Source: Paenibacillus sp. HW567 (GTDB taxonomy: Bacteria; Bacillota; Bacilli; Paenibacillales; Paenibacillaceae). Taken from it: a DNA stretch of 64,000 nucleotides. This document shows, piece by piece, positions 27,555 to 36,621 of the stretch. The notes under the pieces are model-generated. The model saw nothing but the letters and a program-made list of their open reading frames with translations, was not told the DNA's origin and made no database searches. A program made the position numbers and the translations under genes. Position 1 is the stretch's first letter; each line of letters begins with the position of its first letter. The stretch covers positions 1,796,162-1,860,161 of the forward strand of contig NZ_KB910518.1 in assembly GCF_000374185.1 (NCBI RefSeq), in the 5' to 3' direction.

Positions 27555-27733
27555 ATTCTTCACTCCAATCAAATGATGTGCCTTTATTTTACTCCCCTAA
27601 TCTGGAAAAAGCGAGACGGAGAGGGAGAAGAATACACAAGAGAACTTGTGCCGCTTGCGTATACGCCGTGAAATACCCTAATATTAAGTCACTAACGCTG
27701 TAGTGAATTGAAGTTGCATCAGGAGGAATGACC

Positions 27734-28636
27734 GTGGAGTACGAAATTGAGGTTGAATTTGAGCCGGTGTATGAATTAATGGGCAGCATACATACATTTA
27801 TATGCAAGAAATCGAATAAAAAGATTGATCTGGGCACGTCATGGTCCTCTGAGGTGTCGCGGCGCCTTAGCCCGGAGCTGTTGTCGGCACTTGCGGAGAC
27901 GGAGCTGGACAATGAGTGGAAGCTGCTGAATCTGCTGATCTATCAGTGTCCCGCCAAAGGAAGTGTGGACGATGTGCTGGGCTGGCTGGAAGGCTTGACG
28001 GTAGGAGAAATGTACGAGACCCTTGCCGAATATGTCAGCGTATTTCCGGGACAAATGGATCAATTCCGCAGCAGGATGCATTTTCTGCTATCGGAGTGGA
28101 ACCGGCAATATTTCCGCGGCAGCAATGACGCTGTGATCAGCAGTCTGCAGCGGCACACGGGAGAGCGGCAGAAGGAGCTGAACGGGAATGCTACGGCCGA
28201 TTTTATTAATAAGACGACGAACGGGTTTTATTTCCTGCCGGCAGACCGGCTGAAGAAGCTGGTGCTGATTCCGCAATATCATTTTCAGCCGGTCAACATT
28301 ATTTACAGCTTCGGGCCGCTTACGATTTGCCATTACGCGGCAAGAATCTCTATAGCAGATGAGGAAATATCGCCTTATATGTACAGGACCATCCGCAGTC
28401 TGGGTGAAAAAAGCCGTCTGAAGATTCTGCACTCGCTCGGCGGCGAGCGCAAAACCTTTACAGAGATTGTGAAGCAAGCCGGCATCTCCAAGGGGATTGT
28501 CCATGACCATATCTTCAGTCTCCGTTGCGCCGGTCTGCTTCATGCCTACATCGAAGGGGAGAACGTCACTGCCTACAGCCTGCGCCTGGAGGGAATTCAG
28601 CGGATGAACGAGCAGCTTTTGCAATATTTGAAATAA
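27734..28636 (+). CDS. ArsR-type winged-helix regulator with large N-terminal domain
   Basis: 300-aa protein whose last 90 residues form an ArsR-like winged helix: YRTIRSLGEKSRLKILHSLG then KTFTEIVKQAGISKGIVHDH. The N-terminal 200 residues match the uncharacterised domain (DUF5937-like) usually fused to this HTH. The GTG at 27734 has AGGAGG at 7-nt spacing; the ATG at 27728 directly abuts it. There are no metal-binding Cys pairs of the classic ArsR type. A terminator follows, so its target is probably elsewhere or is itself. Confidence 0.8.
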   Translation: MEYEIEVEFEPVYELMGSIHTFICKKSNKKIDLGTSWSSEVSRRLSPELLSALAETELDNEWKLLNLLIYQCPAKGSVDDVLGWLEGLTVGEMYETLAEYVSVFPGQMDQFRSRMHFLLSEWNRQYFRGSNDAVISSLQRHTGERQKELNGNATADFINKTTNGFYFLPADRLKKLVLIPQYHFQPVNIIYSFGPLTICHYAARISIADEEISPYMYRTIRSLGEKSRLKILHSLGGERKTFTEIVKQAGISKGIVHDHIFSLRCAGLLHAYIEGENVTAYSLRLEGIQRMNEQLLQYLK

Positions 28637-28663
28637 GAGTCCACAGCCATGCGGCCGGGATCA

Positions 28664-28710
28664 AAGCCAGGGAATTCTCTGCTACAGAGGATTTTCGGGC
28701 TTCTTTTTTT
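28664..28710 (+). terminator. terminator after ArsR-type gene
   Basis: Imperfect stem of AAGCC..GAATTCTCTG against AGAGGATTTTC..GGGCTT, with loop CTAC and a run of seven or eight T. Confidence 0.75.
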
Positions 28711-28762
28711 GCCATAATAACGCCTTGATTCTGTTCGTGAAGAAATTTTTTGAAGTTCTCTC

Positions 28763-28791
28763 TTTACAGAACTAAGAATACTTTCTATAAT
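28763..28791 (+). promoter_or_regulatory. sigma-A-type promoter of peptide ABC operon
   Basis: TTTACA (28763-28768), 17-nt spacer, perfect TATAAT (28786-28791). It lies 79 nt before the binding-protein start and has a terminator just upstream, so it should drive the whole five-gene operon. Confidence 0.8.
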
Positions 28792-28869
28792 GTGAACTAT
28801 CGGTCTTTAATCATACTTAGCGGGTAGGAATTATTGTATTACACAAATGGAGAGAAGAGAGATGATTTT

Positions 28870-30636
28870 ATGAGAAAAAGTATGTTTTTATTGTCCTCCT
28901 TACTGATTGCGGGTTCACTTGCGCTTTCGGCCTGCTCGGACAATGGCAATTCTAACGCTGCAACCGGGAATAACACAGCGGCGGCAACGGCATCGGCTGA
29001 TGCGGGAGCAACTGCGGGCACTGAGGCTTCGGCATCCCCGGCAGCCGTTCCAGCGGGCGCGCTGAGCGAGCCTTTTACCGCCACGGATTTGGCGAAGCTG
29101 CCGGAAGTTGCCAAGAAGCGTTCGGATACGATCATTGTCGGCCTTACAGATCCGAGCGGGGCGTTTACACCTTATTTTCAGGAGAGCGGCTATGACGGCA
29201 ACGTGTCTTCCCTACTATATGCTTCACTCGTAACGGTAGATGACAAAGGCGTTCCTACGCCGGAGCTTGCCGAGAGCTGGGATGTATCGGAGGATCAGCT
29301 TACATATACCTTTCATTTGCGGAAAGACTTGAAATTCAGCGACGGCTCGCCGCTCACTGCGGATGATGTTGCCTTCACGTGGACCCTTCAATATGACAAG
29401 GCCTATGACGGCGGCTCCTCCCTGCCCTCACTGAATGTTAAAGGCGGTAAAGCCTACAAAGAAGGCACAGCCAAAACCGTTGATGGCATCAAGGTCATTG
29501 ATCCGCAGACCATTTCAGTGACACTGGAGAAGCCAAATGCAACGGCGCTTGTAACACTTGGCTCCAACGTGCTCTCGAAAGCTTATTACGGCAAGGACTA
29601 CAAATTCGGCCATTTGGAATATATCAAGAAGCTGCATGAGAAGCCGCTCGGAGACGGGCCTTACAAGTTGGAGAAATTCCTGCCCGGACAGGAAGTGCGT
29701 CTAACAGCCAATGAGAATTATTTCAAAGGCAAACCGAAGACAGAGCATTTCATCTACAAAACCTCTGAGGGTGATGTGTGGCAGTTCCTCGAAACGGGAG
29801 AAGTAGACTATGCCTCCTTCAGTGCTACGGACGAGAACATTGAGAAGCTGAAGGCGCTCGGCTTTGTGAATATCATTCCTTACACGCCAAGTGCTTACGG
29901 CTACATGCAGGTCAACCTGAAGCATGAGCAACTGAAGGATAAGAAGGTAAGACAAGCGCTTATGTATGGTCTTGACCGCCAGAGCATTTATGTAGATGCC
30001 CAGCAGGGGGCTGGAGCTGTTGCCAATATTCCGGCATCGCCGATCTCCTGGGCTTATACCGAGGAAGGCATCAACCCTTACAAATATGATCCGGAAAAAG
30101 CCAAGCAGCTTCTGGATGAGGCGGGGTGGACCGTTGGTGCGGGCGGTATTCGCGAGAAGAATGGCAAGAAGCTCTCCATTCATTACCTGGCCTTCAAGAG
30201 CAAGCTCACCGATGTCTTCATTCCTGTAGCTAAAGAGAACTTCGAAGCGCTCGGCATCGAATTCCAGCCGGAAGTGTTCGCAGATTTTAACTCGCTGGTC
30301 TCCAAGTCAGAAAGCGGAGACTACGATCTGGTTTCGTTCTCCACCAGTATGCTGACCGATCCGGCGGACGGGTTCATGCAGTTCTTCGACGGGGAAATCA
30401 CCGATTATAACAATCCGAAATTCATTGAGCTGTATAACAAAGCGCTTGCGACTAACGATATTGAGCAGCGCAAGGCCGTTTACAAAGAGCTGTACCAGCT
30501 CTTTAATGATGAGCTCCCGATTCTGTTCACCAACTATAAAAAAACAGTCTATGCCTACAATGGCCGTATCCAGAATGTGTCGGTCAGTCCGTTCATCGGA
30601 CTTGCCGGAAGCCTGCCGCAGTGGACTCTGAAATAA
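28870..30636 (+). CDS. peptide ABC transporter substrate-binding lipoprotein
   Basis: Extracellular solute-binding protein, family 5 (Opp/Dpp/nickel type), 588 aa. The signal peptide ends in the lipobox LSAC, giving a lipid-anchored Cys. A low-complexity Ala/Gly/Thr linker follows, then the fold with SWDVSEDQLTYTFHLRKDLK and FSDGSPLTADDVAFTW, the family signature. The ATG at 28870 was chosen for the signal peptide; a TTG at 28834 is in frame. It is the first gene of the operon (binding protein, two permeases, two ATPases). The ligand is probably a peptide, but this is by family only. Confidence 0.92.
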   Translation: MRKSMFLLSSLLIAGSLALSACSDNGNSNAATGNNTAAATASADAGATAGTEASASPAAVPAGALSEPFTATDLAKLPEVAKKRSDTIIVGLTDPSGAFTPYFQESGYDGNVSSLLYASLVTVDDKGVPTPELAESWDVSEDQLTYTFHLRKDLKFSDGSPLTADDVAFTWTLQYDKAYDGGSSLPSLNVKGGKAYKEGTAKTVDGIKVIDPQTISVTLEKPNATALVTLGSNVLSKAYYGKDYKFGHLEYIKKLHEKPLGDGPYKLEKFLPGQEVRLTANENYFKGKPKTEHFIYKTSEGDVWQFLETGEVDYASFSATDENIEKLKALGFVNIIPYTPSAYGYMQVNLKHEQLKDKKVRQALMYGLDRQSIYVDAQQGAGAVANIPASPISWAYTEEGINPYKYDPEKAKQLLDEAGWTVGAGGIREKNGKKLSIHYLAFKSKLTDVFIPVAKENFEALGIEFQPEVFADFNSLVSKSESGDYDLVSFSTSMLTDPADGFMQFFDGEITDYNNPKFIELYNKALATNDIEQRKAVYKELYQLFNDELPILFTNYKKTVYAYNGRIQNVSVSPFIGLAGSLPQWTLK

Positions 30637-30690
30637 CAACACTTTCATCCCCTGCTGTGATGGCAGGGGATGATCCATAAGGAGCGGGTC

Positions 30691-31644
30691 ATGAGTACCT
30701 ATTTGACGAAAAGACTGCTGTATATGCTCATCATCCTATTTGCGGCCTCGCTGCTCATCTTCTGCTTGTATGCATTGACACCAGGCGATTTCATTACAGG
30801 AAATATCAAGCTGACAGCGGAGCGGAAGGCAGAGCTGCGGGAAATCTACGGCCTGAATAAACCGGTGCTTGAGCGTTATGGCATCTGGATGAACAATGCG
30901 TTTCACGGGGATTTCGGATATTCGCTTGCCCAGCAGAAGCCGGTGCTTCAGTTGTTTCGCGATTATATCTGGAATTCTTTTTTGCTGGCTGCTGTGTCTA
31001 CCTTTCTTACGTGGGGGATTTCGGTCATTGTCGGCGTGATCTCTGCGTATAAGCAGTATTCCTGGTTCGACACGCTGGTCATGGTGGGTATCTTTGCTGC
31101 GATGTCGCTGCCATCCTTTTTTATCGGCCTGTTCCTGATCAAGATTCTGGCGGTAGATCTGAAGTGGCTTCCGCCGGGTGGGATGATTACTACCGGCAGC
31201 AATGCAACGGGACTGGCGTATGTGAAGGAGGTTGTCCGGCATATGGCTCTTCCGGTTGTGGTGATGACCCTGCTCGGCCTTGGCTCATTAACCCGCTATT
31301 TCCGCAGCAATATGATTGATGTGCTGAAGCAGGACTATATCCGCACGGCCCGGGCCAAGGGGCTGAAGGAGCGAAAGGTGCTGTTCACCCATGCGCTCCG
31401 CAATGCGCTGCTCCCGGCGATCACGCTGGTGGGCTTCGAGCTGCCGGCATTGTTCGGCGGGTCGCTGATCATTGAGCAAATCTTCAACTGGCCGGGCATC
31501 GGCCAATTGTATATCAAATCCTTTGGACTGCGGGACTATCCGCTGCTCGTAGGTTTTACGATGTTTATTGCTATTCTGACCGTCATCGGAACGCTGCTCT
31601 CGGACATTTTGTACCGGGTTGCCGATCCGCGCGTCCGGTTATAG
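30691..31644 (+). CDS. peptide ABC transporter permease (OppB/DppB type)
   Basis: Inner-membrane permease of 317 aa with six predicted helices. It begins with TKRLLYMLIILFAASLLIF and ends near SDILYRVADPRVRL, both typical of DppB. The EAA-like loop DYIRTARAKGLKERKVLFTH (ATPase contact) is intact. The ATG at 30691 follows AAGGAG. It pairs with the next permease to form the channel. Confidence 0.93.
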   Translation: MSTYLTKRLLYMLIILFAASLLIFCLYALTPGDFITGNIKLTAERKAELREIYGLNKPVLERYGIWMNNAFHGDFGYSLAQQKPVLQLFRDYIWNSFLLAAVSTFLTWGISVIVGVISAYKQYSWFDTLVMVGIFAAMSLPSFFIGLFLIKILAVDLKWLPPGGMITTGSNATGLAYVKEVVRHMALPVVVMTLLGLGSLTRYFRSNMIDVLKQDYIRTARAKGLKERKVLFTHALRNALLPAITLVGFELPALFGGSLIIEQIFNWPGIGQLYIKSFGLRDYPLLVGFTMFIAILTVIGTLLSDILYRVADPRVRL

Positions 31645-31660
31645 GGAGGAGGATGCCGTC

Positions 31661-32584
31661 TTGGCAGCTAACAGCAAATTAACGGAGCTTCGCGAGCCGC
31701 GGGTACAGCCGCAGAAGTCCTCACTGTTCAGACAGTCTCTCAGAAGGCTAATGAGGAACAAGCTGGCGGTGGCAGGCTTTGGGGTGGTGTTGTTTATGTT
31801 TGTACTGTGCTTTATCGGCCCGTTCTTCTCGCCTTACACCGACAACAAAATCAATATGGCGTTGATGAACAAAGCGCCTAATCTGCGGCACTTGCTGGGA
31901 ACAGATGCGCTGGGCCGGGATATTCTGACCCGGGTGATGCAGGCCGGGCGGATCTCGCTGACTGTCGGACTTGCGTCGATGGTGCTGTCCGTGTTTATTG
32001 GCGCACTTCTAGGCGCAATAGCCGGTTATTACCGTGGGATTGCGGATCAGGTCATTATGCGGATAGCGGATTTATTGATGACTATTCCCAACCTGCCGCT
32101 GCTGTTCATCTTCGGGGCGCTGCTCTCGGAATGGAAGGTTCCGACGGATTACCGGATGTACATCGTTATGCTGATGCTGAGCATCGTGAATTGGCCGGGG
32201 CTCGCCCGGATGGTGAGAGGACAGATGCTCAGCCTGCGGGAACGCGAATTTATGCAGGCGGCTACTGTGCTGGGCCTGCGCGACCGGCGGAAGCTGTTCA
32301 ACCATCTGCTGCCGAATGTATTTCCGCTGCTGATCGTGATGGCTACACTCAATATTGGCGGGGCGATTCTGAGTGAATCCGTACTGAGCTTTTTCGGCCT
32401 GGGGGTAATGCCGCCTACACCGACCTGGGGCAATATGATTGACGCAGCGAACAATATGATAGATTTCCAGGATCATCCCTGGTTATGGATTCCGCCGGGC
32501 TTGTCGATTTTTGCCACGGTTATTGCCATAAATATATTTGGTGACGGCCTCAGAGACGTGCTTGATCCGAAACAGAAGAGGTAG
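31661..32584 (+). CDS. peptide ABC transporter permease (OppC/DppC type)
   Basis: Second permease of 307 aa. The N-terminus contains LRRLMRNKLAVAGFGVVLFM, followed by HLLGTDALGRDILTRVM, the OppC signature. The ATPase-contact loop is EFMQAATVLGLRDRRKLFNH. No ATG is suitably placed; the TTG at 31661 lies 8 nt after GGGAGGAGG and is the best start. It follows the first permease by 16 nt. Confidence 0.93.
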   Translation: MAANSKLTELREPRVQPQKSSLFRQSLRRLMRNKLAVAGFGVVLFMFVLCFIGPFFSPYTDNKINMALMNKAPNLRHLLGTDALGRDILTRVMQAGRISLTVGLASMVLSVFIGALLGAIAGYYRGIADQVIMRIADLLMTIPNLPLLFIFGALLSEWKVPTDYRMYIVMLMLSIVNWPGLARMVRGQMLSLREREFMQAATVLGLRDRRKLFNHLLPNVFPLLIVMATLNIGGAILSESVLSFFGLGVMPPTPTWGNMIDAANNMIDFQDHPWLWIPPGLSIFATVIAINIFGDGLRDVLDPKQKR

Positions 32585-32598
32585 GTGGCCAGTTGCAG

Positions 32599-33582
32599 AT
32601 GAAGCATTTAATGAATGTAGAAGGTCTCAGTACTATGTTCTATACGGAGGAAGGAAAGGTGGCAGCCGTTGACAACGTGAGCTTTCGGGTCCGTGAAGGA
32701 GAGACGGTCTGTATTGTCGGAGAATCCGGCTGCGGAAAAAGCGTAACCGCCATGTCGATTATGGGGCTCATTGAGGAACCCGGCGGGAGGGTGACCGGCG
32801 GAAAGATTGAGTTTGCGGGAGAGGATCTGCTTAAGCTCGACAAGAATACGCTGAGAGCCATCCGCGGCAATGAGATCGCCATGATCTTCCAGGAGCCGAT
32901 GTCATCGCTGAATCCGGTAATGAAAATTGCTGAGCAGATTATGGAGCCGCTGATGGTGCATCTGAAAATGAAAAAGAAAGCAGCGCGTGAACGGGCGATC
33001 GAGCTGATTAAGCAGGTCGGCATTTCGCGCCCCGAGCAGATCGCCGACAGCTATCCCCATGAATTAAGCGGGGGCATGCTGCAGCGGATTATGATTGCCG
33101 TTGCCGTCTCCTGTAATCCGAAGCTGCTCATTGCCGATGAGCCGACCACAGCGCTTGATGTGACCATCCAGGCGCAGATCCTCGATATGCTGCGGGAATT
33201 CAAAGAAAACTCCGGGATGTCCATTCTGCTCATCACCCATGATCTCGGCGTGGTTGCCGAAATGGCCGACTATGTGATCGTGATGTATTCCGGCAAAATC
33301 GTCGAGGAGGGGGAGGTTGTGGAACTGTTCAAGCATCCCAAGCATCCTTATACGAGGGGGCTGCTGAAATCCAAGCCGGTGGTGGGCCAGCGTCTGGAGG
33401 AGCTGTACTCCATTCCGGGTCAGGTGCCAAATCCGCTTGAGCTTGAAGCCTCATGTTATTTCCACGACCGATGCGGAGATTGCATGCAGGTCTGCCGCAG
33501 CCGCCAGCCTCAGCTTAAGGAGCTGGACAGCGGACAAAAGGTTGCCTGCTGGCTGTATGAGGAGGTGGAGGCCCATGTCTGA
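32599..33582 (+). CDS. peptide ABC transporter ATPase (OppD/DppD type)
   Basis: ATPase of 327 aa. Walker A is GESGCGKS, the signature [12 protein letters not shown] has Met in place of the usual Gln-rich run, and Walker B is [13 protein letters not shown]. The C-terminal oligopeptide-binding-type domain has Cys residues ([14 protein letters not shown]). The ATG at 32599 is chosen, though a TTG at 32593 also fits the AGGTGG site. It overlaps the next ATPase gene by 8 nt. Confidence 0.93.
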   Translation: MKHLMNVEGLSTMFYTEEGKVAAVDNVSFRVREGETVCIVGESGCGKSVTAMSIMGLIEEPGGRVTGGKIEFAGEDLLKLDKNTLRAIRGNEIAMIFQEPMSSLNPVMKIAEQIMEPLMVHLKMKKKAARERAIELIKQVGISRPEQIADSYPHELSGGMLQRIMIAVAVSCNPKLLIADEPTTALDVTIQAQILDMLREFKENSGMSILLITHDLGVVAEMADYVIVMYSGKIVEEGEVVELFKHPKHPYTRGLLKSKPVVGQRLEELYSIPGQVPNPLELEASCYFHDRCGDCMQVCRSRQPQLKELDSGQKVACWLYEEVEAHV

Positions 33583-34540
33583 GCCGCTGCTTGAAGTGAA
33601 ACATCTCAAGAAGTACTTCCCTGTCAGCCAGGGGCTGCTGAACCGCACGGTAGGACATGTAAAAGCTGTGGATGATATCAGCCTCACGCTTCAGCCTGGT
33701 GAGACCTTTGGTCTTGTCGGGGAATCCGGCAGCGGGAAAAGCACGGTGGGCCGTACCATTCTGCGGCTGACCGAAAAAACGGGCGGCGAGGTGAAGTTCA
33801 AGGGAGTGGATATTCACGGTCTCTCACCGGCCGGGCTGCGGCTGCTGCGGCCGAAGATGCAGTTGATCTTCCAGGACCCTTACAGTGCGCTGAACCCGCG
33901 CGTGCGGGTAGGCGATGCTATCGGAGAAGCTCTGCTGGATCATGGATTATGCTCCAAGGATGAGGTGCGGGAGCTGGTGCTGGAATCGCTTGCGGCCTGC
34001 GGCTTGTCCTCCTACCATATCGACCGCTTCCCGCATGAATTCTCCGGCGGCCAGCGCCAGCGGATCGGAATTGCCCGGGCGCTGATTCTGAACCCGGAGC
34101 TGATCATTGCCGACGAGCCGGTGTCGGCGCTGGATGTGTCGATTCAGGCGCAGATTATCAATCTGTTCAGCAAGCTCCAGAGCAGCAGGGGGCTGGCCTA
34201 TTTATTTATTTCCCACGATCTCAGCGTGGTGGAGCACTTATGCTCCCGGATAGGAGTAATGTATCTCGGTTCTATGGTGGAGACCGCCTCCCGGGACGAG
34301 CTGTTCCACAGTCCGCTGCATCCCTATACGAAGGCGCTGCTCTCGGCAGTGCCCGTGCCGATTCCTAAGCTGAAGCGGGAACGGATTGTGCTGAGGGGAG
34401 ATATCCCAAGCCCGGCCAATCCGCCCTCCGGCTGCAAATTTCATACCCGCTGCCCGTTTGCCCTGGAAATCTGCAAGGCGCAAATTCCGGAGTTTCGTGA
34501 CGCCGGCGGCGGACATTTTGTAGCCTGCCATTTAGTGTAG
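33575..34540 (+). CDS. peptide ABC transporter ATPase (OppF/DppF type)
   Basis: Partner ATPase of 321 aa. Walker A is GESGSGKST, the signature [15 protein letters not shown] is complete, and Walker B is [13 protein letters not shown]. The C-terminal Cys-containing segment is [13 protein letters not shown]. The ATG at 33575 lies after GGAGGTGGAGG; upstream codons in the same frame overlap the previous gene and are not conserved. Last gene of the operon. A hairpin and the 44-nt repeat copy 2 follow. Confidence 0.93.
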   Translation: MSEPLLEVKHLKKYFPVSQGLLNRTVGHVKAVDDISLTLQPGETFGLVGESGSGKSTVGRTILRLTEKTGGEVKFKGVDIHGLSPAGLRLLRPKMQLIFQDPYSALNPRVRVGDAIGEALLDHGLCSKDEVRELVLESLAACGLSSYHIDRFPHEFSGGQRQRIGIARALILNPELIIADEPVSALDVSIQAQIINLFSKLQSSRGLAYLFISHDLSVVEHLCSRIGVMYLGSMVETASRDELFHSPLHPYTKALLSAVPVPIPKLKRERIVLRGDIPSPANPPSGCKFHTRCPFALEICKAQIPEFRDAGGGHFVACHLV

Positions 34541-34554
34541 TTCAAATAGAAGAA

Positions 34555-34598
34555 TTTATAAGTTTCACGCTATAAATTATCCTTCTATTTCTCGCTGA
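34555..34598 (+). repeat. 44-nt intergenic repeat, copy 2
   Basis: Near-identical to 3607-3650, including the core TTCACGCTATAAATTATCCT. Here it directly precedes a perfect hairpin. Confidence 0.7.
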
Positions 34599-34634
34599 AA
34601 CGGATACCGTCCTTTTAAGGACGGTATCCGTTTC
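34597..34634. terminator. 18-bp perfect hairpin after peptide ABC operon
   Basis: GAAACGGATACCGTCCTT and AAGGACGGTATCCGTTTC are perfect complements around a 2-nt centre. The T-tract after it is poor (TACTTG), so it may act as a transcript-end stabiliser as much as a terminator. Confidence 0.6.
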
Positions 34635-34676
34635 TACTTGACAGAATTATGGGTTAAAATTGAAGATCACCCTATT

Positions 34677-34705
34677 TTGACTTGGTTTGTCCACAGTGCT
34701 ATACT
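34677..34705 (+). promoter_or_regulatory. sigma-A-type promoter of ctc
   Basis: TTGACT (34677-34682), 17-nt spacer, TATACT (34700-34705). Each hexamer has five of six consensus bases. It starts an RNA of about 130 nt before the ctc start codon. Confidence 0.7.
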
Positions 34706-34737
34706 TGTTCAACAGTAGGCGAATATGGGTAACAAGG

Positions 34738-34779
34738 GACTGATTAGACCTACATATCTAATCGGTCTTTGTTTTTTTT
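34738..34779 (+). terminator. terminator within ctc leader (possible attenuator)
   Basis: 11-bp stem GACTGATTAGA/TCTAATCGGTC (one T-G pair) with an 8-nt loop, followed by TTTG and eight T. It lies between the promoter at 34677 and the ctc start at 34839, with no gene between. Confidence 0.75.
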
Positions 34780-34838
34780 GTTGGAGGATATGCTAACGCA
34801 ACTAAGCGTATGCTTACAAACTTTTAGGAGGAATTATC

Positions 34839-35447
34839 ATGAATACCACAGTACGTTTGACAAAAAGATCCGGGTCGTCGTCTTCACAGCGGAGCAAAGG
34901 CTTTGTACCGGTTGTCGTCTACGGTGCAGGTTCAGATAGCCAGTCCTTTGCAGCCGAAGCCAAAACATTGAACGAGATTCTGGGCAAAAACCCGCACGCT
35001 ATCCTTACGGTGGAATTGCCGGACTCCGGCTCGAAAAATGTGATGATCCAGGAAGTGCAGCGCCAGCCGCTGTCCCGCAAGCTGATCCATGTGGATCTTC
35101 ACCAGATTGACATGAAGGCCGAACTCCATACCAAGGTTCCCTTCCATTTCAGCGGAGAGGCGGCTGGCGTGAAGAATGGCGGCGTTCAGCAGGTCGAACT
35201 GCACGAGTTGGATATCCGCACCTTGCCGGATAAGCTGACTGCCACTTTTGACGTGGATATCAGCGGGCTGGACATTGGCGATCAATTGCTCGTTTCCGAT
35301 CTTCCTAAGCACGAAGGCTGGGAAATCCTCACCCCGGGAGATACGCTGATTGTACGGATTGCGCCTCCAGCCGCTACGGAAGAGTCTGACGATACAGAGA
35401 CCGAACCGGTAGCAGCAGCTTCCAGTGTGGACAAGCCAGCGGAGTAA
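34839..35447 (+). CDS. ctc: 50S ribosomal protein L25/general stress protein Ctc
   Basis: 202-aa two-domain L25 (TL5/Ctc) protein that binds 5S rRNA. The N-terminal L25 domain has RLTKRSG, FVPVVVYG and VMIQEVQRQPLSRKLIHVD; the C-terminal domain has VELHELDIRTLPDKL. It ends in an acidic Glu/Asp tail of about 20 residues, common in this family. The ATG at 34839 follows AGGAGGA. It is monocistronic, with a leader terminator upstream and its own terminator downstream. In Bacillus ctc is a stress gene; here a sigma-A-type promoter is seen instead. Confidence 0.93.
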   Translation: MNTTVRLTKRSGSSSSQRSKGFVPVVVYGAGSDSQSFAAEAKTLNEILGKNPHAILTVELPDSGSKNVMIQEVQRQPLSRKLIHVDLHQIDMKAELHTKVPFHFSGEAAGVKNGGVQQVELHELDIRTLPDKLTATFDVDISGLDIGDQLLVSDLPKHEGWEILTPGDTLIVRIAPPAATEESDDTETEPVAAASSVDKPAE

Positions 35448-35480
35448 GCCTTTTGAATATAAGATAAGCAGCAGATCATG

Positions 35481-35519
35481 AGAGCAGACAGTTCCTGGAA
35501 AGGACTTGTCTGCTCTTTT
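35481..35519 (+). terminator. terminator after ctc
   Basis: 10-bp stem AGAGCAGACA/TGTCTGCTCT with a 16-nt loop and a short T-run. Confidence 0.75.
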
Positions 35520-35552
35520 GCGTGAATTTTTTACCAAATTAATGGATGTAAG

Positions 35553-35804
35553 TCACAGTGAATCTTCCTGATCGCATAACCCCGCGGGCACCTCAGTCGC
35601 TTGAAGCAAATCCAGAAATTCTACAATAATTGCAGAGATGGCGTCTTCTTTGGGCATTTTAATGTATTGGCTGATGCGCACAATATCTTCATTATAAATT
35701 TCGATAAGCTTGAGCATCGCAAGGGGTTCCTTGTGCTTGGCTGCCTGCAGCAATTCTAGCAATTCGAGATCTGAGATAATTGGTGAATCATTTTGCGTTT
35801 CCAT
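35553..35804 (-). CDS. small sigma-region-2-like/HTH_16-type protein
   Basis: 83-aa protein. Its core LLQAAKHKEPLAMLKLIEIY followed by NEDIVRISQYIKMPKEDAIS and AIIVEFLDLL resembles the small HTH_16/region-2-like proteins of conjugative elements and of the Bacillus RsoA type. The ATG at 35804 has GGCGGTG upstream and lies inside the end of the neighbouring region-4 gene, a 49-nt overlap. The overlap implies joint expression. It is likely the core-polymerase-binding half of a two-part sigma factor; this is inference from size, order and weak similarity. Confidence 0.55.
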   Translation of the reverse strand: METQNDSPIISDLELLELLQAAKHKEPLAMLKLIEIYNEDIVRISQYIKMPKEDAISAIIVEFLDLLQATEVPAGLCDQEDSL

Positions 35805-36094
35805 TTGTTCACCGCCTGTTGGCTGATATTTAGCTGCTTGGCCACTTCCGCTTCGGTAAGGCCCTTCAGATATATTTTTTCGATGATCACTTTTCCTTGA
35901 GGGGGTAAATCCTGCATAAGCTGCTCTACCCATATTTTTTGTTCGGAAATCGCGGCGAAATTGATATTCGAAGGCTCGTAATCATACAGAGGGCATTCTC
36001 TGGTTCTGACTTTCTTCGCCTGGTATTGGACCCTCCACCCTATGCGATAGATCTCTCTTCTATAGAAGTCATAAATGTGAGTTGCTTGACTCAT
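35756..36094 (-). CDS. sigma-70 region 4-like DNA-binding protein
   Basis: 112-aa protein whose C-terminus is a sigma region 4 helix-turn-helix: QDLPPQGKVIIEKIYLKGLT and EAEVAKQLNISQQAVNKWKR. No region 2 is present in the N-terminal half, which is basic and aromatic (YRREIYRIGWRVQY). The ATG at 36094 follows a strong GGAGGAGAGAGGAG. It overlaps the downstream region-2-like gene. Together they may form a split sigma factor comparable in plan to Bacillus SigO-RsoA. Base composition is more AT-rich than the surroundings. Confidence 0.7.
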   Translation of the reverse strand: MSQATHIYDFYRREIYRIGWRVQYQAKKVRTRECPLYDYEPSNINFAAISEQKIWVEQLMQDLPPQGKVIIEKIYLKGLTEAEVAKQLNISQQAVNKWKRKMIHQLSQISNC

Positions 36095-36163
36095 GTTCTT
36101 TCTCCTCTCTCCTCCGATTGTATATATAGGGCAATAAAAGGAATGTTTTTACAACCTAAATAA

Positions 36164-36175
36164 GAACATTTGTTC
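36164..36175. promoter_or_regulatory. palindrome upstream of the split sigma genes
   Basis: GAACATTTGTTC is a perfect 5-bp inverted repeat with a 2-nt centre, about 70 nt before the minus-strand sigma-like pair. It could be an operator; there is no further support. Confidence 0.25.
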
Positions 36176-36252
36176 CTATCAATCATATCATATTTGTTTT
36201 GAGCTTGTTAAGAGGAGTAGATAAGTTGTACTTTGTATTTTCATAATGGGTC

Positions 36253-36390
36253 TGGTCGTAACTGCGGGAAATGTTTGGACTTCCGGTCGCTGTTATGGTT
36301 GGATTTCCTGATTTAAACCGCTATTTGCGGTAGAAATCCAACCATAAAGGCGAACGCTATCGCTCCTCCAGTTCCAAACTTCCCCTCCGC
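36253..36390 (-). repeat. 138-bp palindromic MITE-like repeat, copy 2 (reversed)
   Basis: Reverse complement of the element at 15143-15280. The left end reads GTAACTGCGGGAAATGTTTG, the right end CAGTTCCAAACTTCCCCTCC. The centre is a strong hairpin with arms TATGGTTGGATTTC/GAAATCCAACCATA and an inner CCGC/GCGG stem. It lies between the divergent sigma-like and bactofilin genes; apart from this repeat no gene is seen from 36095 to 36621. Confidence 0.85.
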
Positions 36391-36621
36391 ACTTCTGCCC
36401 TTTTATTCTTTTTCCTGTTCACCTAATATAGAAAACGAAGGATATCACTCCCTTTCGCTCTAATGGGGGCGGAACAAAAGGAACGGGCAAGAAATAGGTT
36501 TACTGACCGAGCTCAAATCATCCTTCAGGCGGAGGTCCGCGCTTTTGACATGGAATACAATTTGAAGTGCGGAATAGGAGACGAACGCAGTGAGTTTGTA
36601 AAATCAGGGAGGATGCTCGTG

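Noticed and set aside
34638..34660. TTGACA and TAAAAT near 34638 as the ctc promoter
   Set aside because: Spacing is only 11 nt; the TTGACT/TATACT pair at 34677 with 17-nt spacing is far better.
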